The notes under the pieces were generated by a model. It was not told where the DNA came from. It ran no database searches and saw only the letters and a program-made list of their open reading frames with translations. This document shows positions 57,701-64,000 of a DNA stretch of 64,000 bases, piece after piece. Position 1 is the stretch's first letter, and each line of letters starts with the position of its first letter. The DNA is from Zygaena filipendulae. Lineage: Eukaryota > Arthropoda > Insecta > Lepidoptera > Zygaenidae. Where the stretch lies: assembly GCA_907165275.2 (NCBI GenBank), contig OU015678.1, forward strand, positions 2,604,001 to 2,668,000. Reading direction: 5' to 3'. The position numbers were made by a program, and so were the translations under genes.

Positions 57701-60700
57701 ATACATATCGAATACTGACACGAATTTTTCCGTTGGTCCTATCCTTTCAACTCAAAATGACAAAGTTTTAGCTTTGTTGACTGGACTACTTCAGAGTTCT
57801 ATTATTTTGTAATAATAGCAATTCTATTATTATATATCGTAAAATACGTTTGTTTTTAACGTTTTGATCTTTCTCATTCTCACCCTAAACAATATAATAC
57901 TATTCCCTAATTTTTCATCAACACGAAAATTAATGACGGCACCACCATCTTCGATTCCCCTAAAAACTCCACTTGAGTACTCTGTGCACTAGTAGTACTA
58001 TAGTATTACGTTATCTGTGTCGCTTCATATCTGTGACGCAATGAAAGTACAATTTGTACAATTTGTGAGCATATTGATAGATGGCGCCATAACTTTAGAT
58101 TACTTAACCACGTGTTGAAATAGTACTTATTATTGCCGCCAGAGAAACAAAATTGCTTTTATATTTGTTGGTTATTTAACAGATTACTTGATTTCTTTAA
58201 GCTTATGGAACATTTAAAATTATTTAAAGCATTGTTTACTTAGTAATTTCGCGTTATCTTCGTTTTACACGATCGTGAAATGCAAATCGATACCTCTAAC
58301 GGCATCTATCGATAATCACTCAGAATTATTTTTCTTTTCTTAGAGATGAGACCCCATGACTCTGTACAGTCAAAATAGAACATAATATGTGAACACTTTG
58401 GTCAAATGTCGAAGTTTTTAACAACTGCAACAGCCAAATAAGATTCAATTACTAGTGAAAATCGATAACATATTTCTGCTTTGGACTGTACAATACACAC
58501 CTTTCACTTCACCAGCGCGTATAGCAGTATGCATCACTGTCTCAGTCTGCTCGTTGTTGGTGAGAAGAGCGACGGTCAGGAACAACCAGCCTCCGACCAG
58601 GGCTGTCAGCTTCACCAGGCGCGCCGCACGATCCAGCTGATAGGGGCAATAGGTAATTGTAGTTGATAAAAATAACACGTTACAACACACAGATCTACTT
58701 GATTCCACGCTAAGCAGAGCTTGTGGCGTGGAAACCAAGCAACGCGTTGTATATAATATACATACTACATTTTATTTCATATTATGTAAATTATATAGTG
58801 TAGATTTATATAAAACATGCCAAGACTGGAAAGTAGAACCCTGTGTTCATCCACCCCTGCCGAGACTCGAACCCGGAACCTCCTGATTAGCGGATAGTCG
58901 GATCCCGTTGGGTCCCGTTTTACCCTTTGGGTACGGAACCTTAAAAATGTTTTTTCCCCTTTTCTTTTGGTAAAATTGCGTTTTTTCAGAAAAGACATAA
59001 TCTAACTTAAAAAACTTTGTATCACAAAATTTTATCCAAATCATTAAAGCCGTTTCTGAGAACCGCGGCAATAAGAAACACAGCACGTTAGAGTTGTTAA
59101 ATAGACATTAAATAAGTTATTTTGTGCAACTCTTATGTTTATGAGGTGATGATAGGCCGCCATGAATACATAATTTTAATACTCTAAGAAGTACCTATAA
59201 AACTTATTATGAAATAAGATTCGTAGGAGGCTCAAATAGTTACTTAAGAATATTTGCAAAGCTTTAAGAGCGTTCATTCATTCAAATTTGGAGCTAAAAT
59301 CATGGAAATAACATTCAAATTAGCGTGCGTACTGAATTTATTACTTATGTATGTATGTACCTCGACGTCCCGATTGGCGCAATGGTCACCATGCCTGCCC
59401 GATCAAGGGGTTCCGGGTTCGATTCCCGGTGGGGGTGGACTTTGTGTGATGAACACAGGGTTCCATTTTCCAGTCTGGGTGTATTTATATATCTATAGTA
59501 TAATATATAAGTAATTCTATGTAGTATATACCACGTTTGCTTGGTTTCCACGACACAAGCTAATAATAGCTTACTGTGGGATCAAGTAGATCTGTGTGTT
59601 GTGATGTGGATTATTATTATTATTATTATTATGTACCTAGTACCTACGTGTGACAAATGATAAGTAAAAGAAAAAAAAAAACAATTACTTATTTGTATTT
59701 TACTATACTTGGACTCGACTTTCGACTCGCACGGCAGTCAGATAAAAAGCCTAACAAAAGCCGGACGGGCCGGACGAGAAAATATTTAGCCGGACACAGC
59801 CGTAAAAATCCAAACATGTCCGTAAAAAGCCGGTCAGATGGCGACCCTATCAGTTGCATCGTATAATTACAGAGATCCCATGATCATCTTCCGACTCCAT
59901 CATAAGATCAGGTGTTATGATATTATTGCGTTTGTCATCCGAACTACATAGGTACAGAGTTTCATTATGAGAAGTAGGTTAAATTTTATAATTGACTTTA
60001 TTACAGTCCATGATTACAGTGTTTGTGTATGTGGGCGCAGATAAGCAATAACATGTTAACCCACAAACATAAGTTATTGATTCAGAACGATTTATTGAGA
60101 GTTAGGGAACATTTTTTTATTATGTGTTTACCTTATTACATTGCTTAAATATGTTATAACTAAATATTTAACATAAAAAATGTTGACACAAAATGACGCT
60201 AAACTTTTAAAACACGATTTACTCAAAATTTCTCCAGTGTGGGTTAACACACTATTGCTTATCTATGTCCATGTAGTACCTATACAGGTGGAAATTTGAC
60301 TATTGCTATCGGCATTTACAGATTTTGAAAAAATGTACAGTCACAAATCGGCGATTTTTCAAAATTTTTTTTTTATCACCTTAATCGATCCTGTCTCCGA
60401 TAAGGATCAAAAGGCTCTATAGATTCTATAGCTCTATAGGTTAGGTTAGACCGTTAGGGTATCAGAAAAGTCAAAATCGAAAAAACGACGAAATAGGGAT
60501 GTTGAGAACTTTTGAAAATCAAAATTCTAATTAGTCCGTCATTTAGAAAATTAAAAATCATTATACACGTGTTTTTTTATTTTTCAAAGATAAAGCGCAT
60601 TAAAGTTTAGGGTGACGTCACTTACCGCTACAAGTCGCCATACAAACTGGGCCCTTATTCACTATGACCATAACGCGTCGCGCGAAGATAAGGCGCCACT

Positions 60701-61536
60701 TAAATTGCTTTTCCGCCGTGTTTAAAAAAGTTTCACTTTAAAAAATACATTTACAACGTTTCTTTTGTCATAAAGAATATAAATTTCTCATATTTTTGCA
60801 TCTGCAGCGTTTGGGATGTCACTGTGAACCTAGCATCTCAAATGTTGGCATCTCAAAAAAAAACCTCAGATTTACTTCCATCCAGCATAGTTCTACAGTT
60901 CCTGATAGATTTCAACAATAGTTCTGTTGATTTACCAATTTAAACGCAATTTAAAGAATGAGATGCCAACTTCACAAATGACATTCCAGCATCTCATTAA
61001 ATTTGAAGTATTTGAGCATCGAGGAGTTACGTCTAGCATAGTTCTGTACCTGCTGATTGATTTTTAGGATAGTTCCGTTAATTTGGCATTAAAATAGAAA
61101 TTTTAACGCAATTTAAAAAATGAGATGCTGACTTCACAAATGACATTCCAGCATCTCATAAAATTTGAAGTATTTGAGCATCAAGGAGTTATGTCTAGCA
61201 TAGTTCTGTACCTGCTGATTGATTTTTTGGATAGTTCCGTTAATTTGGCATTAGTTTGGGCCCTGCACTAGTTAGTGACGTCACGTGAAATTTCAACTCA
61301 ATATATCGCCGTTATTTTTTGATTACGTAAAAAAAGAAAAAATACGTGTCCAATATTTTTTATTAATCTACAAGACGAACTAAAAAAAAATTAGTCAAAT
61401 AGCCTATTACCATGGAGGACAGATAGTAATTAGTAAATACTAAGTGATAGAACAACTTGCCTGTTTTCGTCTCACCGATTTGCCTTTGACAGAAGCTTGC
61501 GAAGTTTCAGGGTCGTCAGGCAGAGCGTCCATCAGT
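44559..61536 (-). CDS. Oca2: OCA2 / P-protein (hoepel) transporter, eight exons, 5' end outside window
   Basis: Multi-pass anion/sodium-type transporter of the CitM/ArsB/NhaD-like (IT) superfamily; in animals P-protein sits in pigment organelles and affects their pH and melanin. Exons 61476-61536, 58501-58636, 55138-55289, 49375-49528, 48868-49016, 47684-47887, 46682-46797 and 44559-45708 are in phase and give about 706 residues. Signatures: a first TM segment [18 protein letters not shown]; a long lumenal loop with N-glycosylation sites (GNRTRD, NNSxS-like and GNST); [68 protein letters not shown]; and [18 protein letters not shown]. The two DN(V/I) hairpins mark the inverted repeats of the fold. 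Introns total about 15 kb, almost all repeats. Whether it is hoe1- or hoe2-like was not decided. Confidence 0.93.
45709..46681. other. Oca2 intron
   Basis: Contains the hairpin at 45907-45968 and, near 46380-46415, a 21-base tandem repeat (AATAGACTTAAGACGGCGCAG twice) within GC-richer unassigned sequence (46196-46450). Confidence 0.5.
45907..45968. repeat. Near-perfect 28-30-bp hairpin in Oca2 intron
   Basis: ATCGTTTTCAACTCAATCGT through AATGCT pairs with AGCATT through ACGAT; a two-base bulge and a four-base ACTA loop. Confidence 0.7.
46682..46797 (-). CDS. Oca2: Oca2 exon (DNVTT motif)
   Basis: Acceptor GCCCCCAG, donor [29 protein letters not shown] then [18 protein letters not shown]; the Arg split AG/A joins RLCEV. 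Confidence 0.93.
46798..47683. other. Oca2 intron with MITE-B
   Basis: MITE-B at 47007-47310; the rest unassigned. The TATAGCGTAGCGACGAATGC stretch near 47428 is GC-richer without a gene. Confidence 0.5.
47007..47310 (-). repeat. MITE-B copy, uninterrupted
   Basis: ACAACGTATTAATGAATTAA at left, TTAATTCATTAACATGTTGT at right. It supplies the intact reference TTTTAATATAGGTTATA for the insertion at 53717. Confidence 0.8.
47684..47887 (-). CDS. Oca2: Oca2 exon
   Basis: Acceptor ACGTGGTGCAG, donor GAGGTGAGT, 68 codons, both phase 0. [55 protein letters not shown]: two to three membrane segments. Confidence 0.93.
47888..48867. other. Oca2 intron with MITE-D
   Basis: A Helitron-like 3' fragment (GCGGGTGTAACCGCGGGGCC, near 48510) precedes MITE-D at 48557. 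The plus-strand frames are not supported. Confidence 0.5.
48557..48793 (+). repeat. MITE-D copy 3
   Basis: TGGACGCAGATAAGCAATAA at left, ACTATTGCTTATCTATGTCCA at right; 237 bases. Confidence 0.85.
48868..49016 (-). CDS. Oca2: Oca2 exon
   Basis: Acceptor TTCTTTACAG, donor GAGGTAAAT. Codes [20 protein letters not shown] then LYGLIIFE; Gly split G/GA at entry. Confidence 0.9.
49047..49300 (+). mobile_element. Helitron-like copy with inverted neighbour fragment
   Basis: Reversed fragment 49047-49125 (CTAGCGG, TTACCGCGGGAATTCTGAG), then a plus copy ending GAATTTACGCGGGGAACAGCTAG at 49297-49300, followed by T. Confidence 0.55.
49375..49528 (-). CDS. Oca2: Oca2 exon (lumenal loop)
   Basis: Acceptor AAATTTCAG, donor ATGGTGAGT. 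51 codons, [20 protein letters not shown] to VDENDISN, no membrane segment. Confidence 0.9.
49715..49804. repeat. Perfect 37-bp inverted repeat in Oca2 intron
   Basis: Left arm 49715-49751 begins ATTTTTCATTACTCATACTC; right arm 49768-49804 is its exact complement; loop 16. Confidence 0.85.
49816..50099 (-). mobile_element. Helitron-like copy, ATAAATCACGTG subfamily
   Basis: CTAGCTGTCCCGCGCGATTT at left; GTGATTTATATATATTAGA at right is the reversed TCTAATATATATAAATCAC start. Confidence 0.8.
50100..50336 (-). mobile_element. Helitron-like copy abutting the previous one
   Basis: CTAG begins at 50100, the next base after the previous copy's reversed TC; it ends TATACATATGTATATTAGA followed by T. 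Confidence 0.8.
50367..50725 (-). mobile_element. Helitron-like copies, CAGCTATC subfamily and a second fragment
   Basis: GCTGTGCCCCGCGGTTTCAA then ACATCAGCTATCTATCAGTG, to about 50610. Then TATAAGCTATATTATTGCAA and TTCGCGTTTATAATATTAGG, matching the body and start of the 14003 copy. Confidence 0.55.
51101..51166. repeat. Short foldback
   Basis: AAAACCGACTTC and GAAGCCGGTTTT face each other across about 42 bases; related to the end of the AACCGACTTCC repeat. Confidence 0.5.
51240..51686 (-). repeat. AACCGACTTCC repeat interrupted by MITE-C
   Basis: Reverse of the unit at 11934: CTATAGGTGTGCC .. GATCCCATCATCAGATCCTG .. CCAACCGTCTTCGAGTAATC .. TTTGGAAGTCGGTT. MITE-C splits it at 51388-51610. 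Confidence 0.7.
51388..51610 (+). repeat. MITE-C reference copy
   Basis: GGGCCCTTATTCACTATGAC and its near-perfect complement ending AATAAGGGCCC; 223 bases, no frame of interest. Confidence 0.8.
51950..52141 (+). mobile_element. Helitron-like copy with GATG microsatellite
   Basis: Starts near TCCTACTATGG, has a (GGAT)n run at 51966-51986, and ends GTGAAATCGCGGGAACAGATAG. Confidence 0.6.
52994..53230 (+). repeat. MITE-D copy 4
   Basis: TGGACGCAGATAAGCAATAA .. TTGCTTATCTATGTCCA, 237 bases. Confidence 0.85.
53637..54254 (-). repeat. MITE-B copy split by a Helitron
   Basis: ACAACGTGTTAATGAATTAA at 53637 and TTAATTCATTAACACGTTGT ending at 54254; internal continuity resumes at GGTTATATATTTTCATTTTT after the insertion. 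Confidence 0.8.
53717..53990 (+). mobile_element. Helitron-like copy, ATAAATCACGTG subfamily, inside MITE-B
   Basis: Starts TCTAATATATATAAATCACG directly after TTTTAA, ends GATGAAATCGCGGGGGACAGCTAG directly before TAGGTTATA. This defines both element borders and an A/T target. Confidence 0.85.
54835..55017 (+). mobile_element. Helitron-like copy
   Basis: Body ACTCTGTCTGTCTAGG .. GAGTTCCCGCGGGAACTCTG, ends GTGAAACCGCGGGAAACAGCTAG followed by T, 120 bases from an Oca2 exon donor. Confidence 0.6.
55138..55289 (-). CDS. Oca2: Oca2 exon (lumenal loop)
   Basis: Acceptor GATTTCCACAG, donor [29 protein letters not shown] then [20 protein letters not shown], with an N-glycosylation sequon NRT. Confidence 0.93.
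55666..56129 (-). mobile_element. Two adjacent Helitron-like copies
   Basis: First: GCTGTTCCCCGCGGTTTTAC to about 55868, common family. Second: TAGCTGTCCCCCGCGATTTC (55871) to GTGATTTATATATATTAAGA (56129), ATAAATCACGTG subfamily. Confidence 0.7.
56218..56355 (+). repeat. AT-rich tandem array (TATAATACTA units)
   Basis: Irregular repeats of TATAATACTATA, bounded on both sides by ACAGATAATATAATACTATA. Confidence 0.75.
56858..57788. mobile_element. Long-inverted-end DNA element carrying a Helitron
   Basis: TAGTCCAGTCAA at both ends in inverted orientation. The arms continue as AACTTTGYCATTTYRAGTTG and AAAGGATAGGACCAACG, about 55 bases. The left arm is interrupted by a Helitron-like copy at 56871-57066. 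The interior has a roughly 148-base repeated unit (TTCAAATAAAAATTATAG at 57231 and 57379). No transposase frame. Confidence 0.7.
56871..57066 (+). mobile_element. Helitron-like copy inside the inverted-end element
   Basis: TCTTATCTACTATTATAAAT .. AAAACAGCGGGGAACAGCTAG. Confidence 0.7.
58501..58636 (-). CDS. Oca2: Oca2 exon (first membrane segment)
   Basis: Acceptor GCCCCTATCAG, donor [30 protein letters not shown] then [25 protein letters not shown]. Confidence 0.92.
58690..58912 (-). mobile_element. tRNA-derived SINE, reverse
   Basis: Reverse B box at 58862 (GAGACTCGAACCC), TGTGTTCATCCACCCC body, and CCACGCTAAGCAGAGCTTGT end. Confidence 0.65.
59362..59632 (+). mobile_element. tRNA-derived SINE, best copy
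   Basis: A box TTGGCGCAATGGTCACC (about 59374) and B box GGGTTCGATTCCC (59415-59427), spaced as in a tRNA gene. Then a tRNA-unrelated body (TGTGTGATGAACACAGGGTT, AGTATATACCACGTTTGC) and an (ATT)n tail. Confidence 0.85.
60032..60271 (+). repeat. MITE-D copy 5
   Basis: TGGGCGCAGATAAGCAATAA .. TTGCTTATCTATGTCCA. Confidence 0.85.
60505..61408 (+). repeat. MITE-A copy 6 interrupted by MITE-C-like insertion
   Basis: Inner ends TTAGTCCGTC (60531-60540) and GACGAACTAA (61374-61383). Continuity breaks after CATACAAACT and resumes at GCACTAGTTAGTGACGTCAC. Confidence 0.8.
60649..61263. mobile_element. GGGCCC-bounded insertion with 162-bp tandem repeat
   Basis: GGGCCCTTATTCACTATGAC at left, TTAGTTTGGGCCC at right. 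The first 180 bases match MITE-C. The rest contains two copies of a 162-base unit (60945 and 61107) with ACAAATGACATTCCAGCATC and TAGCATAGTTCTGTACCTGC, plus a diverged earlier unit. Confidence 0.75.
61476..61536 (-). CDS. Oca2: Oca2 most 5' exon in window
   Basis: Acceptor [28 protein letters not shown], then donor TCGGTGAGA (phase 0). A second usable donor, CAGGCAAGT at 61460 (GC type), would add VRRKQ in the same frame. Cytoplasmic N-terminal region, no membrane segment. Confidence 0.7.
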
Positions 61537-61682
61537 CTGCAAAACAAATTCAACATTAACATTGTGTCTCCTCGAATCCATGAAGTATGGAATCACCAGT
61601 CCATCCAATCATGAATAGCGACTGTTGACAAAAAAAACACCTACCTAAACACGTCAGGTTTAGGTAGGTGTTTTTAACCCGC

Positions 61683-62005
61683 AATTGGGTACTCTCCAGG
61701 GTATGAAAATCAAAATTCTAATTAGTCCGTCAGTTAAAAAAAAAAATAATAGACACGTATTGTTTGCTTTTTCAAATAAATGAAAATAAACATAGATAAA
61801 GCGCATTAAAATTTAGGGTGGGGACTCGTGACGTCATTATTCAGTAAAGCCCCGTACAAAATGCACCGGGTTGTGATGTCACGCGAAATTTCAACTCAAT
61901 GTATCGCCGTTATTTTTTGATTACATAAAAAAAGAAAAAAATACGTGTCCAATATTTTTTAATAATCTACACGATGCGACGGACTAAACAAAAAATTTAG
62001 TCAAG
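61683..62005 (+). repeat. MITE-A copy 7
   Basis: AATTGGGTACTCTCCAGGG outer start, inner ends 61722-61731 and 61978-61987. One TGACGTCA and one TGATGTCA. Confidence 0.8.
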
Positions 62006-62332
62006 TCAAGTGGGAACTCCGAAATCATTGCGGGTAAAACCGCGGCGAACAGCAATAGCCATATTATAAAAGCGCGGGTATTGCGTGTATATGACCTAAA
62101 TCCCCTTTAGAGATTAACTATCATAATAATTTTGATTACTTTGTGTGTAATTAACGAGTTTTTATCACGTCATGGGTGTGATTGTAAGGTTGGGTTTCAA
62201 GGTAGTTTTCACTACATATCAAACAAAGTCCTCCGCCGCATTTGTGTCTGTTTGCGATTTTCACCAATAAAGTGATTCATGAGCAAGGTTTTGGTGTACA
62301 ATTTGTCAAGTTTTTGTGTAAATTGTTTGAAA

Positions 62333-62770
62333 TCCCTACTAATATTATAAATGGGTAGTAACTGTCTGTTTGTCTGTCTCTCTGTCTGTCTGTGTGTCTG
62401 TTACGCTTTCACGTCTTAACGGCTCAACTGATTATCATGAAATTTTGTACACACGTTGTCAGAGGTACAGAAAAGGACATAGGGTACTTTTATCGCGGAA
62501 TTCCCGCGGGAACTCCAAAATTAACGTGTATGAAACTGCATTAAATTTTTTAACGTTTTCAAGGGTACCTACAGAAACGGGTACCTAAAGGATACTTTAA
62601 TGCTGGAATTCACGCGGAATCTCCGAAATTTCGGCGGGTAAAACCACGAGTGCATCCAATTTCGCATACATGTTGTCAGCGGAATAGAGAAGGACATACG
62701 GCAGTTGTTCTTCCAGAATTCCCGGGGGAACTCTGAAATTAATGCGGCTGAAACCGCGGGGAATAGCTAG
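62333..62770 (+). mobile_element. Helitron-like copy with repeated 3' modules
   Basis: Starts TCCCTACTAATATTATAAAT, with (TGTC)n, then three diverged GGAATTC..CTCC modules (62497, 62606, 62716), ending GAAACCGCGGGGAATAGCTAG. Confidence 0.65.
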
Positions 62771-63109
62771 TAAAGATATAATAAGGCCAATAAGGGTTAC
62801 TTATTGAGATTTATAACCACTTTCCATTTATAACATTGGGGGAGATGTATAAAAGAAAAAACTTTATCTATTGACCCATAACGAAGCATGATCGACCTGA
62901 GACAAACAAAACGCTAGAGGAAATCTTTTCAAGGCAACCTTAAGGATCATATTCAAATTTCAAATGTACCTAGAGGTTATACGTTTATAAATACGTTTAA
63001 ATACGTTTTAATAAAGGTTCTCTTTGTCATTTGTAACTGTTTTTTTTATTTTAATACTAAATTCAATATTGAATAAATAAATAAATGAATTATCAAGGGT
63101 TTGAATATG

Positions 63110-63206
63110 TCCCAATGTTGCCAAAAAATGATGCTATATTTTAAATACTCGATTTACTCAAAATTTCCGCAATATGGGTTAACTCACTATTGCTTATCTA
63201 TGTCCA
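63110..63206 (+). repeat. MITE-D copy 6, left half missing
   Basis: TCGATTTACTCAAAATTTCC .. ACTATTGCTTATCTATGTCCA. Confidence 0.7.
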
Positions 63207-63211
63207 AATTA

Positions 63212-63360
63212 GAGTGTGAGTTAAGAGTTTGTCTGTTACGCTTTCACGCTTTAATGGCTTAACCGATCATCATGACATTTTGCATACACGTTCTATATCC
63301 TTTTCTGTATCATCCCGGAATTCCCGGGGGATCTCCGAAATAAACGTGGTTGAATGCTAG
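63212..63360 (+). mobile_element. Helitron-like copy, degraded
   Basis: TTACGCTTTCACGCTTTAAT .. CATCCCGGAATTCCCGGGGG .. GGTTGAATGCTAG; the terminal hairpin is lost. Confidence 0.5.
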
Positions 63361-63404
63361 TTGTTTTATAAGACACATTTATGCAAGGTGTTTTAAAAAC
63401 GCAT

Positions 63405-63780
63405 AATGGGCTTTTCAACCTTTTAATTTTTAGTCCGTCTTGTATAGATCAATAAAAAATATTGGACACGTATTTTTTCATTTTTTACGTAAATCAAAAA
63501 ATAACGCAGATACCTACATCAAGTTGAAATGTCGCGTAACGTCACGCCGTGCTACAGTTTATAGCACGTTATGACGTCAAGAGCCCCCACTCCTAAACTT
63601 TAATGCGTTTAATCTTAGTATTTTTTTTAATGTTTTGAAAAAGCGAAAAATTGGGGTCTATTATTTTTTTCAATCAATCAATCAATCAAATATTCTTTAT
63701 TGTCACCAAAACATAAATAAAAAAAAATAAAAAAAATTATTAAACGGACTAAATAGAATTTTAATTTTCATACCCCGGAT
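63405..63780 (-). repeat. MITE-A copy 8
   Basis: TTAGTCCGTC 63430-63439 and ACGGACTAA ending 63752, then TTTTCATACCCCGG. A (CAAT)n run and a TATTCTTTATTGTCACCAAA stretch are inserted at 63671-63720. One TGACGTCA. Confidence 0.75.
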
Positions 63781-64000
63781 ACAAGTCTATTGTTACTATG
63801 GTTATTGTTTGTACCCTTGTTCTGTAGTATAAGGCCTTTTGCACATTATAAGAAATTTTCTCGTGTCTTACATCCATCCAACAAAAATTACTATGCGCGT
63901 GTCTTATCCGATATTTCTTGTAATATGCACGGTTCCAATCAACCAAAGCGACTGGATGTCTTATCAGAAATTTCTTCTAAGACACAAGAAAATTTTTTAT

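Larger units (their letters stand above)
55290..58500. other. Oca2 3.2-kb intron, repeat-rich
   Basis: Helitron-like copies, an AT tandem array and a long-inverted-end element account for about half. 57800-58360 and 56370-56850 are unassigned. Confidence 0.55.
58637..61475. other. Oca2 2.8-kb intron
   Basis: Holds two SINEs, MITE-D and an interrupted MITE-A, all listed. 58913-59350 and 59640-60030 are unassigned; a scrap of the TACGGAACC repeat lies near 58930. Confidence 0.55.
61537..64000. other. Oca2 upstream intron, repeat-rich
   Basis: No further exon recognised; the start codon must lie to the right. MITE-A copies, Helitron-like copies and a truncated MITE-D are listed. Confidence 0.5.

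Noticed and set aside
59362..59435. Functional tRNA gene
   Set aside because: A and B boxes are present, but the cloverleaf 3' half is replaced by the SINE body and the unit is repeated at other sites.

Overview
The window reads as nuclear DNA of a moth or butterfly (Lepidoptera). The evidence is AT-rich sequence, short GT-AG exons, insect-type orthologues, and dense small repeats of the kinds that fill lepidopteran introns: non-autonomous Helitrons ending in a CCGCG hairpin plus CTAG, tRNA-derived SINEs, and many MITEs. The species cannot be named from sequence alone.

Layout, left to right. (1) 1-10896, minus: six exons of a BRSK/SAD-1 family Ser/Thr kinase (Drosophila sugar-free frosting), from the start codon at 10896 to an exon cut by the left edge. 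Its 5.9-kb intron contains a complete intronless kinesin-6 gene (KIF23/MKLP1/pavarotti, 806-3412, plus). (2) 10897-18667: repeat-filled intergenic DNA. (3) 18668-19899, minus: a two-exon gene for an unrecognised 102-residue charged protein. (4) 23913-24911, minus: a single-exon, eight-finger C2H2 protein. (5) 25714-31543, plus, divergent from it: five exons that splice in frame to give four C2H2 fingers joined to an almost entire pogo/Tigger-type transposase. Two of its three expected catalytic acids are present and the third position is lysine. This looks like a domesticated zinc-finger/transposase fusion gene and is the most notable object here. (6) 32794-32924, minus: the terminal exon of an unrecognised gene; 34144-34760, plus: a degenerate THAP-like two-exon remnant. 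(7) 35251-40481, plus: all six exons of NDUFAF5, the mitochondrial complex I assembly factor. (8) 40981-41550: a 5'-truncated LINE. (9) 44559-61536, minus: eight exons of an OCA2/P-protein (hoepel) transporter whose 5' end lies beyond the right edge.

The host genes look like unrelated neighbours with no shared pathway. The rest is layered transposon debris: at least 8 copies of a TTAGTCCGTC-ended MITE (MITE-A), 4 of an ACAACGTG-ended MITE (MITE-B), 5 complete or partial copies of a GGGCCC-ended MITE (MITE-C), 6 of a TGGACGCAGATAAGC-ended MITE (MITE-D), about 30 Helitron-like copies (often exactly head-to-tail), 4 tRNA SINE copies, several long foldbacks, and at least one four-level nest of insertions (53299-54497).

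Repeat class names (MITE-A to MITE-E, Helitron-like) are labels made here from shared ends seen in this window, not database names. All exon structures were assembled by hand from splice sites, reading phase and remembered family sequence; no search was run.
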